DNA of 64,000 bases, taken from positions 274,761-338,760 of the forward strand of contig NW_006766913.1 of assembly GCF_000275845.1 (NCBI RefSeq), written 5' to 3'. Source of the DNA: Dichomitus squalens LYAD-421 SS1 (lineage: Eukaryota; Basidiomycota; Agaricomycetes; Polyporales; Polyporaceae). Shown one piece after another: positions 46,246 through 59,261 of this stretch (position 1 is its first letter; each line of letters starts with the position of its first letter). Made by a program: the position numbers and the translations under genes. The notes beneath the pieces were generated by a model, which made no database searches, was not told the DNA's origin, and saw only the letters and a program-made list of their open reading frames with translations.

Positions 46246-46739
46246 TGTTCAGATACTCAGAAAGTTCATGAAGGCGTGTTGGTATGGCGGTCTGGACGTG
46301 GAGGCCAAGATGACAGGGTACAAGACAAGGTGTCCTCGTATATATATTGGTGGGCGACAGCAACGCCCGCTTCTTGAGCTCCGCGCTGGTTGACAACGGT
46401 ATCTATTTCACGTTGTCATGAACCAGAGCGTGGATTCTGGGCAAGCAGCGACGTCGAGAAACGCAGAACGAGGTACAGGGTAGAGTTGTGGCTGCAGCTC
46501 GCGAGACTCGTGCGCGGGCGCTAGCTACGCCGTCCTTCCCGGAGATCACGTCTGGCGCCGATGACTCTTCACACGGCTCCTCGGTCCGGCTCGAGGATGA
46601 ATCGGAGCGGTCGGCGACTCAGCCTGACGGACTAGTCTCAACCGTCATACACGCGAGAACACTGCGAAGCCTTAGGCATAACGACATACAAGCAAGTAAG
46701 GTATCTAGTACATCACAGCATCTACTTTGTCACCCTATC
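46246..46739. other. Spacer between MED25 and the polyketide synthase
   Basis: MED25 promoter region on the minus strand and the 3' end of the polyketide synthase gene. A TATATATATTGG stretch near 46338-46351, about 95-105 bases upstream of the MED25 start, could be its TATA box. No gene recognised. Confidence 0.45.
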
Positions 46740-49700
46740 TTACATAGTGGGTAGTGCTCCAACCGACCTCCAATAGTCAATCCACTTCCGCACCTCCTCC
46801 CTGTTCAGCTGAGGTAGCGATGGGTTGCTCAAGACAGCGCTGTAAGGCAGACTGTCCTCGACGTCCATGAGGACCGACAGACCATTGTTCTCCGTCACAC
46901 GCACACGCAAGGCCTCATCATCGGGGTAGCGGGGTCGGAGATGGTCGACGAGCGTGAGCGCAGGACTGACGAACTTCCCCAGTCGCCGATCGGGATGTGC
47001 AGTAGTGATCCTGGAGAGCCACTCTTCATATGGAACGGTGGATACACGGAGGAGACGAGAGAGCTCGCTCATGATGTCCGACCAGCCGATTGGGCGCGGG
47101 TGTCGTAGGTGGAGGATGGTGTAGGGTGATGTTACGTCGACCATCTCGACAAGAGCTTGGGCAGCTACTTCAACCGGTAGCCAGGTCACCACCTGCAGAG
47201 ACCGCATAAGCAAATCACCCAACACTATATCGAGTACACTTACCCCTTGGCCCGTAGGAAGGCATCCGAGTGCCGCACCCGCGGCTACGATGGCAGGGAA
47301 CCATTCTGTAGGCTTCCAAGCACCGTTCTTGCCTCCGGTTTGTTGCCCGATGCGTACTACTACGCCGCGCACAAGGTTTCTCTCCGAGGCGACTTGCACC
47401 ATATGTTCAGCAATCCACTTCGACTCGCTGTATCCTTCCCCGACGGCGACGACGGGATCCAGCGGCCGCTCCCGAGGAGGGGCAGTCTCGTTATAATCTG
47501 AACAAAGAAAGGATGTCAAGGTCTGTATATAGCGCGGTTGCATAGAGCAGCGTACTTTTGAAGATACCGGAACTACTTCCGTACAGGAGCGACACCGGCC
47601 CAAACTCCTGAGCCGCATTCGCCAAGTCGATCAATCTCCTCAGACCCACAAGCGCATTCTTAAACGAGGACAGGGGCGCCTCGAAGTTGACTGGCCAGCC
47701 GACATGGATGATATGCGATACTGAGGTCCGGATCTGCCCCAAGGGGAGGTCGGAACCTAATTCATCGTTTGTCTGCGAATGACGCACCTCTTCGTACTCC
47801 GCCGCCGACAAGCCAAGCCTTTCCCGCTCAAAAGTACACCCCACCACGGCAAGCCGCTCCGACGTCAACAGCCGCACATCAAGCCCGCGCGCTGCGAACG
47901 CGTCGAACTGCCTTGCCATCGTCATGGCGGCGTCCTTCCCAGGCCGCACAAGGGCGTACACCTTTGCATACGGCGAATCCTGCAGGAGGTGCTCAAGGAT
48001 ATGCGCCCCCACGCTCCCCGTCGTCCCCGTCACGACGACTGCACCATGCCGCCGTACGCTACCGTGCACACTTGTAGGGCGGGAGGGCAAATCCGCGGTG
48101 AGCTCATCCAGCAACGCCTTCATCTCCCCGACTCGGCCGTCTACGTACTCCGTCGACTCCGGGCGAGCCTTCGTGAGCTGAGCCGCGGGTGCCTCTGGAG
48201 GCTCGTCCACGCCCTCAAGCTTCGTCTGCAGATCCTTGATTGTGACGTCCGCTAGGAGCTGGATTTGTGAGATCGCCAACAACGAACGAAGGGCGTACGA
48301 GAGTGACGCGGCCGAGAGCGAGTCGAGCCCATACGCTGTCAGGGGCACGTCCAGCGACACGTCCTCGACCTTCAGATCCAGTACCCGACACACGGTTTGC
48401 ACTAGCGACGGAGCCCCACTGCCGTCGCCCTCATTGCCTTCCTCATCTTCAGATGATTCCTTGGGGACAAGGTGGTCATACAGCTTCGACGGGCCCATGT
48501 TGTCTCGCACAGCGCGCCAGTCGAAGTCGGGGATATACTGCCAGACGGAGCCCGGGTCGGCGCGGACCTTGCGGATACCGTCTCCGATGTAATCGCAAAG
48601 CTCGCGCGCGGTCATACCCCACTTGACCATGTGCCGCACACGCGAGTTGTAGGTCTCGTCTGTGAGGGTGACGATGCGGCTGTCGAGGATGATAGGTGAA
48701 ACAATCGAGAAGGCGTTGGGGTACTTGCGTGTTAGGCCGGCGAGCGCGGTATTTGCTCTGGGAGTGAGGTGAGTATGGCTTTGCGTTGGGTGGGACGAGC
48801 AAGTGGGACTCACGCAGCGTAGCTCGTCTGGCCTGGGTTTCCAAACATACCCGAAATGGAAACCACGGCGATGACAAAGTCCAGGCTCTCGTACCCAACC
48901 GCCTTTTCTAGCGCTTGAAACGCATCCGTCTTCGGCGGAAAGACGCTGTCAAACGTCTCCTGCGTGTGCGCCGCGAAGGTTCGGTCATTCAAAAGTGCGG
49001 AAAGGAACATGCACCCCGCGAGCGGCGGGGAGATCCCGCGTGCAAGGGCTACCATCTCTGAATCGGACGCCGCATCAACAGCTGCAGTGCGGAGCGAGAG
49101 GTCCGACTGATTGAGGAGATAGGCGAGGATGCGCTGTGAGGCGAGGTCTCCACGCTTATCGAGACTAGAGGGGCCTGTACGAGAAGTGAGAATGAGGTGC
49201 CCCGCGCCATGCTATGATGAGGTCGTCATTACTTATGAGGATAAAGCGCGGGGGATCAGATGCTCACCTCATACATCCACAGCGCCACATGGAGACCAAT
49301 ACTGCCTATACCTCCAACGAGAAGGTAAGATTTATGTGGATCGAACAAGTTGAAAGAGACGCAAGCGGTGGTGGTAAGGGAGCTGTCGAGTAGCCCAGCG
49401 GGTGGAACGAATGGTACGCTGGTCAACTGAGCAGAGCCAGGATGGAAAGCAGATGCGCTTCGAACTGCATCGCCAAGAGCCCAGGGGTCGATCGCGGCGA
49501 AGTGGGCGATGCCTTCGTGTGGGTGGTTCCACAACAGGATGCGGCCTGACGATACTAGGGATCGCAAGATAGTCACATCGCGAGCTTCGATGATACCGGA
49601 CAACACGTAGTGAGGCGCGTGAAGGTAGAAGGGCTGAAGTTGATCTTCTGCGAGAGGAGAATAAAGAACCTTGACATCCATGCCGAGTCCGGACCCAATG

Positions 49701-52700
49701 GCCTCAATCTGGCTCCCTAATACACGATCATCAGGCTCGACGGCTACGAGCAGCCGTTTCCCATTGAGGCGCTGAGGGCGAGTAATGGTATGAGGTCCGA
49801 CAACCAGTGCGAGGAGGGTGGACGCTAGGATGGGTGGCGCGCATGCATCAGAGAAGAAGGCGCTGTCCAACTCTACGACAGAATCCCTGTGCACTTGGAT
49901 GTGGCTACTACGTGGCGCAGACGAGACACCAACGACGGGTCTGGAAGCGCCTTCGACAACTCCAATGAATGCGCAAGCGTTGTGGTGAGACGGCGACACG
50001 CCTGTAACGTGTACCACGACGTAATCGTCCACAGCTTTGGGTACATGAGTCTGGATCAACCTGTTGTTTTCAAATACCCATGGCTTAGTCGAATCAAAAG
50101 GAATGTGGGCAGGTGGAGGTTGTGAGGCGTTGATACGAGGGAGCAAGATCAGACCATCGGTATCCACGATGATCTCCAAATCTGTCGTGTCCATAGTCAG
50201 GAGGATTCGCAAAGCCTGTGCTCGCTGAGGGAGTGTCCAAGGCGAAGCGAACACTGCAACGCGCACTGTCCAGAAGGGGTATTCTTTTCGCAGAGACCGA
50301 GAGAAACCCAGGGAGGCGCTCCCGTTGATGCCTTCTTCGGCGACGATGAGAATCGACCAAGGCTCATTGACGTCGAGCGGTAGGATCGCAGCTTGAAGTT
50401 TCATCTCCTCTCCATGTACATACTCGAGAATCAGGCTGTGCTCGTCGTCAGAACATGCCAAGGTTCCGGCAAAGGGCGTCACGAACTCCCACTCTCCGCC
50501 AGATGATGGTGGAGTAGCTGGTGGAGGTAAGAGGCGGAGATTTGTCTTTTCGTAGGTGAGGTCGAAGCGCTTGTCAATCTTCTTCAGCCGGTGGCCATGC
50601 AGGCTAACTTCGAGACGTTCGAAGATGCAGAGAGGGACGCCTTCCTCGTTAGCGATGGTGACATCGTACACGGTGGCCTCTGTGGGATATGATTAGCACT
50701 TCACTGTTGTCGAAATTACTAGTTCGCATGCGATACCTACTAGGAGACCAATCAACGGAGACGGCATGGGTATATACCAACTTCGGGAACGGACGCTTGC
50801 CAAAGCCTGGGCAAAGCCTAAACACGCCCACCTTCGAAGGCAGGTGGTACAGATCAGGGTCATGATTGCCTGTCAGGTTCGGATGAGCAACAATGTGTAT
50901 GGCAGCGTCCAGTATAGCCGGGTGGAGACGGTAGTCTGAGAAGCTAATCGATGGTGTCAGCACGGACGAACAGATAAACCTTACAGTCCAAGACACGTAC
51001 TTTACAAGGTCGCTATCGTCACCCCGAAGCTCCGTAAGTGCCTCAATACGCCCACCAGCGCTTGTAGCAATGTGGCACTGACGTATCCTCCGGTACGTTG
51101 GGCCGTATTGAGCGAAGTATGACATGGCGGTGTAGAAACCTGCAAGCGATTGAGGAACGAAAAGGGCGTGTGCCCGATGCATGAGCACTCACCGTTCATG
51201 TCTACGGGCTTCATCCTCTGGCGAATGGCAGTGAAGTCGAGCTTTGCGACAGCGATATCGTCGCGGGAGCGCATCGATAAGAAACCCGTAGCGTGCGTGC
51301 GGTCGTACTGTCCAAAGGCCATGCATCAATGCGTTGTCCACGAGACACAGAATGAACATACAACATGCCTGAATGGGCCAAGCTCGCCCTTGGTTAGCAG
51401 ACGAGACGCCGTTGACACTCCACCGCGTCCCTTCCAGTCTCACATCTACAGGCACGGGGCGTTCCGACGAAAGGGGAAGCAGTGCATGGAACTCAACATT
51501 ATACAGCTCGCTGGCCCCGAACTCGAGCGCCTGAACTGCGTCCTTAACACGGACAGTTGCCTACTGAGATCGCTGAACCACGCACCATCTCAATGAAGCC
51601 GGCAGCTGGCATGATGGGCTCGCCCTTGATGATGTGCTCCGCTAGGGCAGGGTGTGTCTGGCTATTGATTTGGAGCTGAGGATAGTTGAGAGGTCCATTT
51701 CTGTGTTGTCGCTGTCGTACGATCTCCGCGGTGGGGAAGTACCATGGAACCTTCTTCGCAGCAAAAGGATAACGAGGAAGAGTCCCCGTGTAGGCTCTCG
51801 ATGTGCCGTAGAGCGCATCGAAGTTGACACAATTGTGTCCAGCGGTGACGAGCTTGCCGAGGGTCGAGAGGAACTCCGCGACCTCTAAACCCTCCTGGGG
51901 TACCTTGTGCCTGCGCATTGGACAAGTCACCACGGCGCTCTTACCAGACATTGATACGATGTAGCTGGTAAGAACAGGATGAGGCCCGATCTCTACGAAC
52001 GTCGCGTTCGGATGCCTCGCCGACAATGACTGGATGGCGCTAGTGAACTGAACAGGACGAAGTGTGCCGTCCCAGAAGTACTGCGCGTTGAACAAACTCT
52101 CGAAGTGTTGTCCGGTCAGCGTCGAGTACGTCTCCACTGTAGGCGGCGATACTGGATGACGGGCGAACACATTGCCTACCTCCCTCTCGAACGCGTTACG
52201 GCAAAGCTCCATCATCGCCGAGTGGACTGGTACGCGCGTACGCAGCTTGCGCGCGAAGATACCGGCTTCGTTTGCCTTGGCCACGGCAAGGAGAATGTGC
52301 GACTCCGCGCCGGAGAGCGTGACCGCGCCAGGGGTGTTGTAACATCCTATCTCTAGCACGCCATCTCCGAGCTCAGCTTTGACTGCAGCGATGATAGAAC
52401 TCGCCTCTGCGGGAGAGCACGAGAACGCCGCCATGGTACCCTCCGCGGTCTCCACGACCGAGAGAGCCTGACCACGAGCGATCGCAAGCTCCAGCGCTGC
52501 GGCCTTGGACGCGGCTCCGCAGGCAGCAAGAACTGCAGTTTCGCCCGCGGAGTGGCCAACGACAATATCAGGAGAGACACCTGCTGCGATTAGAGTATCG
52601 AACAGGGCGAGCTGCAGCATCGTCAGGGCCGGCAACATAGTCACGATTGGCCATGGGTCCCCGAGCGGGTCGCTGGATTCATACGGTACGTCGGTGAACA

Positions 52701-54935
52701 AACCGAGCTCGACGAGCGATGTCCCTGTCGATGCCTTGTAGACCTCATCAAGCTCGAGGATGCTTGAGCGAAAAACGCTGCATGACTTGAATAGATCGCG
52801 TCCCACTGTGATGATATGTAATAAGCACCCTGTGGAGACGGACGAAGCCGACAAGTAGATACTCACTATGGTAGTACTGTGTCCCTTGACCAGAGAACAC
52901 GAACACGATCGGCGGGCGCTTCTTTGGTACTAGGATAGGCTCGGCGAACGTTGCCTGTTTACCCACCTGTACAACTGCCGTACTGCGCCAAGTCATAGAC
53001 CGCGCACGTCGTCCGAAGATTCTCGCGAGCGCAGCCTTGCCGTCATCGGAAGCAGTCGTAGCATCAATCAAAGCCGATGCAAGCGCTGACGTAGACCGGG
53101 GGGATAACCCTCCCGCGACCAGAAGCGCAGGAATCTTCGCGTCCTCGGTCCAGAACACCGTGGGACGTGCAACTTGGAGAGGACGGCCTTCAACTACGCA
53201 GTGACCGTTCGCACCTCCGATGCCGGAGCTCGTCATCGCGATCAGAGGGGGTCGGCCCGAGTTCGAAGAACGGCATCTGAGCCGCTCGACTTCGCGGGGA
53301 ACGCGCAGGCGGTGCTCCGCCCAGTGTATCGCCGGATTTGGATTGATGAGGTTGACGTTGGGCGGTATGAGCCCTGTTTCGAAGATGCCGCAGACTTTGC
53401 AAAGAGACGCGAGAAAGGCTGCGATCTCCAAGTGGCTGACGAAGTCGAGCCAGTTAGGTGGGAGCGTGGATTCAGCGACGGAGGAGAACTCACCCTATGT
53501 TGCCTTTGACACTGCCCACGAGAAGCTCGTCTTCTCTATGGAAGTTACGACCGACCCAGTTCGCTTCTGAGGGGTCTCCTTGAGCGGTGCCTGCGCCCAC
53601 ATTGTCAGCACGATGAGGCATGTCGGACGGGAGTGGATCATTCCCTACCCGTAGCATGCAGTTCGAGGAAATCGACCTCTTGTGGAAGTCTGTCGGTGTA
53701 CGAGAAGGCGCGCCTCATCGCGTCTGCCTGAGCTGAAGCAACGGGGGCGTTCACAGGCGCGAGAGAGCCAGAGGAGTTGACCCCTGTGCCGAGGATCTGC
53801 ACGACGTCAGACTGAGATGTGCATGAGTTACTTGCACTTCAACTTACGGTGGCGTAAATGTGATCATGGTCGTGCACAGCATCCTCGAGAGGCTTCAGCA
53901 CTATGCATATTACTCCTTCACCGCGACCAAAGCTGAAGATGGTGTCAGCGTGGTCTGTCAGACCGCACGACGTACAAAATTGCTCACCCATTAGCAGACG
54001 CGTCGAACGGTTTGCACTTGCCATCCGGCGAAAGCACTCCGCCCTGAGTGTATGTCAACCACTCGGTGAACCTAGCATGGCCGTTGGCGTCAACATAGAC
54101 TGCTGAGTATGATCAGAAGGTGCGTACCGATGGTTTATCTGACAACCGCCGACGACAGCGGCCTCACACTCTCCGTTACGTAGCGCTTGCACAGCCAGGT
54201 GGGTCGCGTACAGACTGGAGCTGCAGGCGGTGTCTATGGGCACGGAAGGGCCCCTCAGGTCCAGATGATACGATACTCGATTGGCGACCATAGATGGTCC
54301 GATAGCGAAAGAGCCTTTCGCTTCGGTATCATCCTGCTCCCAGTACGCGTTGATCGTCAGCTAGAGAACCAACGTCAAAGCGCAGCAATGACTCACATGG
54401 CCAGAAACGGAGAACTGGTCATGTGCCACGCCGGACATGAAGCACCCAACATTCTTGCCGCGGTAGTCAATGCCCGAATCTTGCAGGCTTAGGAATGACG
54501 TCTCCAGCAGCTTGCGCGTGCTGACAGGCATAAGACGTGCATCTCTCGCTGTGATGCCGAACTCGAGAGGGTCGAATGTGTCGATATCTTTGAGGAATGC
54601 ACCGGTGTCGGTAACGACCTTGCCCACCGAGTTGCCGCGGATACTGTGTACAGAGTCAGCCACTTCCTGTATGGTATAAAATCCTGCTTCGATGTGCCGG
54701 ACTTACAATTGGGTATTGAAACGTTCTTTAGGTATAGGCTCGTAGGCTTCGCCCCCTTGAAGGAGAAATTGGAAGAACGATGAGTAGTCAAGGTCGGTGC
54801 TAGCGAAGGTACCACTGGGAATCTGTGCGGCGACGCCGACCTGACAGTGTCCATTCGTTGAGATATTCCTGCTCCGCACAAGAGGTAGGAGAAACTTACA
54901 ACTGCTACTTTGAGCGCCCTTGATTTGGAGGACAT
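46740..54935 (-). CDS. Reducing polyketide synthase KS-AT-DH-KR-ACP-R
   Basis: Iterative type I synthase, about 8.2 kb with short introns. KS (about 54900-53200): [14 protein letters not shown], active Cys in [14 protein letters not shown], His in ELHATGTAQGDP and SVKGNIGH. AT (about 52900-51750): [18 protein letters not shown] and active Ser in [15 protein letters not shown] (about 51680-50690): catalytic His in [17 protein letters not shown] and Asp in [18 protein letters not shown]. About 460 residues without a recognised methyltransferase or enoylreductase follow. KR (about 49330-48630): [19 protein letters not shown], then Ser and Tyr in [36 protein letters not shown]. Terminal thioester reductase: [18 protein letters not shown] and [11 protein letters not shown]. 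The start [12 protein letters not shown] precedes a GTAAGT intron. The R domain predicts release as aldehyde or alcohol. All catalytic residues looked for are present, so it is judged active; the product is unknown. Confidence 0.9.
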
Positions 54936-56286
54936 CGGGAGGGTAGCTGAGCAACGTGCAGGTCGATGACAAAGTATGGATATGGCGAAGGTCTGGAATT
55001 GCGACCGCGATTAGGTTTAATGCAGTCGGCGTCCTGACGGTGCTGTGTTCGTCGCTGATGTCGCATTGGCTTTGAGACGACCAATTTTAGGTCATGACGC
55101 GAAGTGAAACGCTTCGATCGAGCTGGAGGCGTGCAATGATGCCTCAAGACGATGGGAAGGGCATTGAACCACAATCATATTTGATCATTGAAGCAGTGTT
55201 CAGCAGAATGTCTGATATGCAAATGCAATCACGCCGAGAGGATGGGAGTGCGATGAGACGGTGCGGGCGTCTCTAGAGACGACACAGTCACCGTCGGACT
55301 TCCTAAGTTCTAGGGTCCTGTCAGAGCTTCGAAATTGAAGCCCGCACTTGTACTTTCTCGCGCAGGGCCCGGAACTCTCAAGGATTTGCTGCCATGTTCG
55401 ACTGCGCCTTTACCGCATGTGCATACGTGACACGTCCCATTTCATAGTATTTCTGACATATGTTCCCATGCGATCGCATGGCAACGTCTCAGTATCGACC
55501 GCTGACTCCACTCCACTAAGCGAGGGGTTTCGCGGCCTCGTCTTCCCCCCATCTCATCAGTTGAACATCAGCAGGCCTTGCCGATGTGGGTCACCGGATA
55601 CGAAACTCCAGAGGATTCTCAGGAAGATTCTCAGGAATGTTCCAAAGTGAGTCGCCTCGGATCGATCGACATCATTACATATCTTGAGTCCCTGCACGGA
55701 CAGTAGGGAGAATACACTCATATTCCGAGCCTTTCCAATGGTGCGCCCTCGGATATTCGTCAGTAGGCAGAGCATGTGCGGACGGAACAGCACGAATAGG
55801 CATGAGCTGATAGCGATGATCGACATCAAGTACGATCCCCGTTCGCTCCACAGGCTGAAATAGACTCTCCTCGCGAACGGTTGAGAGGAGATCCGAGCTC
55901 CTCATTGGTGGGGAACGGGGAGGCGCCGACTCAAAACCGCTTGAGAAATTACATCGTGGCCGTGTGCACGCGCAGCACGCGCTCCGACCACTCCTATACC
56001 ACGGAGTGCATTCATGCCGAGTTACTTACTTAGCTCCGTCCGAACCGCGCCTTCGACTCGGTTATCTCGCCGGCGGGCCATCAATGTTCGCGTCACCGGC
56101 CACGACTGATTTGCGACCAATTGTTCGTTAGCGGCTGGGAGTGGGATTCACATAGGACGTCTTGACATCCAGCCCCAGGATTTGCCTTCTCGCGCCACTC
56201 ACTTCAACCTCCCAGCGTCGGCCTTGCTGGTAAAGTCGGCTCGCAGCATCCATCCTCCGTCTTCTCCCTCAAGTGAAAACGGAATC
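54936..56286. other. Divergent intergenic region upstream of the polyketide synthase
   Basis: About 1.35 kb between the starts of the polyketide synthase (minus) and DUF6534 copy E (plus). Only short open frames. A direct repeat AGGATTCTCAGGAAGATTCTC (two units of GGA/GA-TTCTCAG) lies near 55611-55635. It should contain both promoters. Confidence 0.45.
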
Positions 56287-57940
56287 ATGGCTGATCAGGT
56301 CTCTGTGACGTTGCTGTGAGTCTAGAAGGCTCAGATGCCCCGTTTGGGTGACCGATGACTGTGACTGACGGACTTGTGGCTGGTTTGATAGTGCGGGTCC
56401 CCAGGTACGTTTGCCGGCTTCCATTGACTTGTTCGCCTCCCTGATGCAAATGTGTATTGTGCGTCCTCTTAGCTTCTCGGCATGTTCTTCAACTGGGGCC
56501 TGCAGGGCATCTTGACCGTGCAGGTTTGTGAGTATATTCTTCCGTTGTATCGGGAGGCTGCTCATGTCCTACACGTCCAGATTTTTATTACCTCTTGTTT
56601 CCAAAGGATCCGGTCGCTCTGCGATACTTAGGTACGTATATCTTAGGACGCCTTTGCCCCTCGTTCCGCCGTTCAAACGACGCCCAGTCTACGGCATTCT
56701 CGCCTATGAATGGGTGCAGACAGGACTCATTACCGAAGTCGCGTTCGACAACTTCGTCTATGGGTACGGGGATCGAAATGTCCTCACTGCGTTCCACAAC
56801 ACATGGTTCAGTGTCACGATCATGTGTTCCATCGTGTCCGGGGTAGTACAGTCCTACTTCGCCTACCGGACATGGGTCCTCGCACGGTCAGTAATCCTCA
56901 CCTCCGTGATTGCTTTTGTGAGTCCAGTATACTCTTACTCTTGATCACGAGACTTCAGCTGACGGGACTCATGACATCTGCTCAGATTTCCATCGGTCAG
57001 ATGTGTATTGGTATCGCCGGCGGCGTTATGGTGCGTTCTGGCGGAGTAGTCATCCAGATCGCTACTGACCCACGCACTCAGCTGCACGTAATCGACCCTT
57101 CAGCCGCCGCGGCATCATTGGTCACACCGGTCATCTCGGCTTGGCTTGCGTGTGCAGCATTCGCCGACATTGTCATTGCTATCGCAATGACTTGCTTGGT
57201 ATGTATTGTACTGCTCTCTGTCACTGCTGCGATCGCCACTAATGGCACATGTCATAGCTCTGGCAGGCGAAGAGCGGGATCAAGCATTCGGACAACATGA
57301 TCAACAAGCTCATTCGGCTGGTCGTCGAGACTGGCACTGTGACCGGTGAGGAGCGCCTTTACGCCTCCTCGGCTGACCCCCTTCTTTGACTGACGTGCCG
57401 CCGTCCGTCTAGCTACGGTTGCTATCGCAGACTTGATTTGCTTCACTGCCTTTTCGGTGAGCTCCTCATGCGGTTTTGAGAGATATCCAGCTCCGCTAAT
57501 ACCGAAACGCAGAACACGCTCCTTCACGAATGCCCGTATGTTCTCGGTTACATTTCTTTCACATGACGAGCACGATGATGACGCCTGCCAGGGCCCTCAT
57601 GCTCGCCAAGCTCTATACGAACACCTTCCTAGCGAGTCTCAACAACCGCTATATCCTGCGCCAATATGTGAACGGCGCCACCGTTGCGGTTGATACTACT
57701 GTGTCCAGTAACTCCCTCCCCATGCGCGGCCTAGGCTCTCGCCTGAGCGGTTTCCGACCCGCCGAGCAGAGAAGCGCATTCTCCCAGCAGGGACACATCA
57801 GCATCCGAGAGGAGACGTTCGTCGTCCACGATCTTGACGTTTATTCGGAAACAGACGCTAAGGACCGCGGGCTATCGTTCTCCAACAAGAGACAGTCCGA
57901 GCAGACCGTCAAGGCTATGGATGGGGCCTACGCTGTGTAG
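56287..57940 (+). CDS. DUF6534 membrane protein, copy E
   Basis: A fifth member of the fungal seven-helix family, separated from the array by 24 kb. The start at 56287 gives MADQVSVTLL and AGPQ, then LLGMFFNWGLQGILTVQV and YFYYLLFPKDPVALRYLV. Next come YGILAYEWVQTGLITEVAF, NTWFSVTIMCSIVSGVVQSY, FAYRTWVLARSVI, ISIGQMCIGIAGGVM, SLVTPVISAWLACAAFADIV, LWQAKSGIKHSDNMINKLIR, ATVAIADLICFTAF and NTLLHEC. The last exon has MLAKLYTNTFLASLNNRYIL and a long polar tail ending KAMDGAYAV and TAG at 57938-57940. Exons join in phase. It lies between the polyketide synthase and the GMC oxidoreductase; a transport or sensing role there is speculation. Confidence 0.82.
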
Positions 57941-59261
57941 ATATGGTACTCCGAGTGCCTTTAGTGATTGTACTTGTGATGAGCTCACGATATTTAAGTA
58001 TCCTGTTGTACCATACTGTAGCTGCCTTGGGCTAGTATGGGCTCTGCCAGGCTAATGCATGATACCTGTTGGACTTCGTAGCATGATGATCGTCTCCTTG
58101 TAGGTACTCATATCTACCATGACGTCGCTCGACACTCGCACCTCGAAGGACAGCGCTACAGTAGCCGGATGATCCGGAGATACCCGACCCTCGAGATGGC
58201 CCGATGATGTCAAGGGTCGTCTCCTTGAAGCCTTCCACCTCCGGCATAGTGTCCGTTCCACTCTCATACACAATCCGAACTGACAGAGTCAGGGTTGATA
58301 CGTTGATGCATGATGACCGCAACAATAGGAGGACTGCGTATGACGAGAAAAATAACACTGAGATTGGCGGTGCGTGCGCTTCGCTCACTTCTGAACATAC
58401 CACATCATTTCATCTATCGGCGATAGGAATGGAAGGTCCATGCCCTCTACGCGCACCCACCCTCGAACGTATCATCTTACGCCTCTTCATCCTCCTCGTC
58501 ATGGGATCAGCAGAAACCGCCTGCCGTGAACAGATCATGTTGATGAGTAGAGGCGCCCGAGAATCCATGCGCTGCACATGCGCTGTGAAACAGAGGTGTG
58601 TATCAATCGGTGACCGCAGACAGCTTCGAATTGGGCGCCATCCGCATCTCACTGTCAGATGGGGTTCTCAATGCGGGGCAAGTGCGGGAGTAGAAGTCCC
58701 GTGGACGGCTTCTAGAGCAGTCCGATAGGGTCGTTTCTGCAGCGTTCTCCACGCTACAGCCCAAGACGGGATGCCTACATCCGACGACTTGCTGAGGTTG
58801 ACCCTTGGTGAGCAGAACGAACGCGGTTAGCACATCAGATCAGTCCCATACTTCAGGACGTTTTACTTCCCATCGTCACTTAGCCATGTTGGGCATCTCA
58901 GCATGATGTTTTCTGCATTGTTCGAGCGCCTGTATATTCTCCCATTTCCGAGCGTCGGTGGGGCGATCGGGGGTCTTGAGACCATCAAAACAGATCAAGG
59001 ACGGTGTTGGTACGAGAAGGGTGCTGAGATAGCCGGCAGGAGAAGCTACGATGCTGATTGTTTAGGTTGGCCGTGATCGTGCATCCCGAGTGTGGCGGAT
59101 ATGTCAATGCAGCACCCATTACGACACGGACTGCTGGCGCTTCACCAACTTCCGGTCCGCGACCGTTGTCGCGTGGACTCAAGAATACATCGCGGTTACT
59201 TGAAGCACCCTCGATACCCCCCCCCACTAGTTGCATTTGAACTTGAAGTTCACAAGTCATC
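57941..59261. other. Intergenic region
   Basis: About 1.3 kb without a recognised gene. The open frame 58985-59605 on the minus strand overlaps the first exons of the GMC gene and is a shadow. The right end holds the GMC promoter, with a short poly-C run near 59218-59225. Confidence 0.45.
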
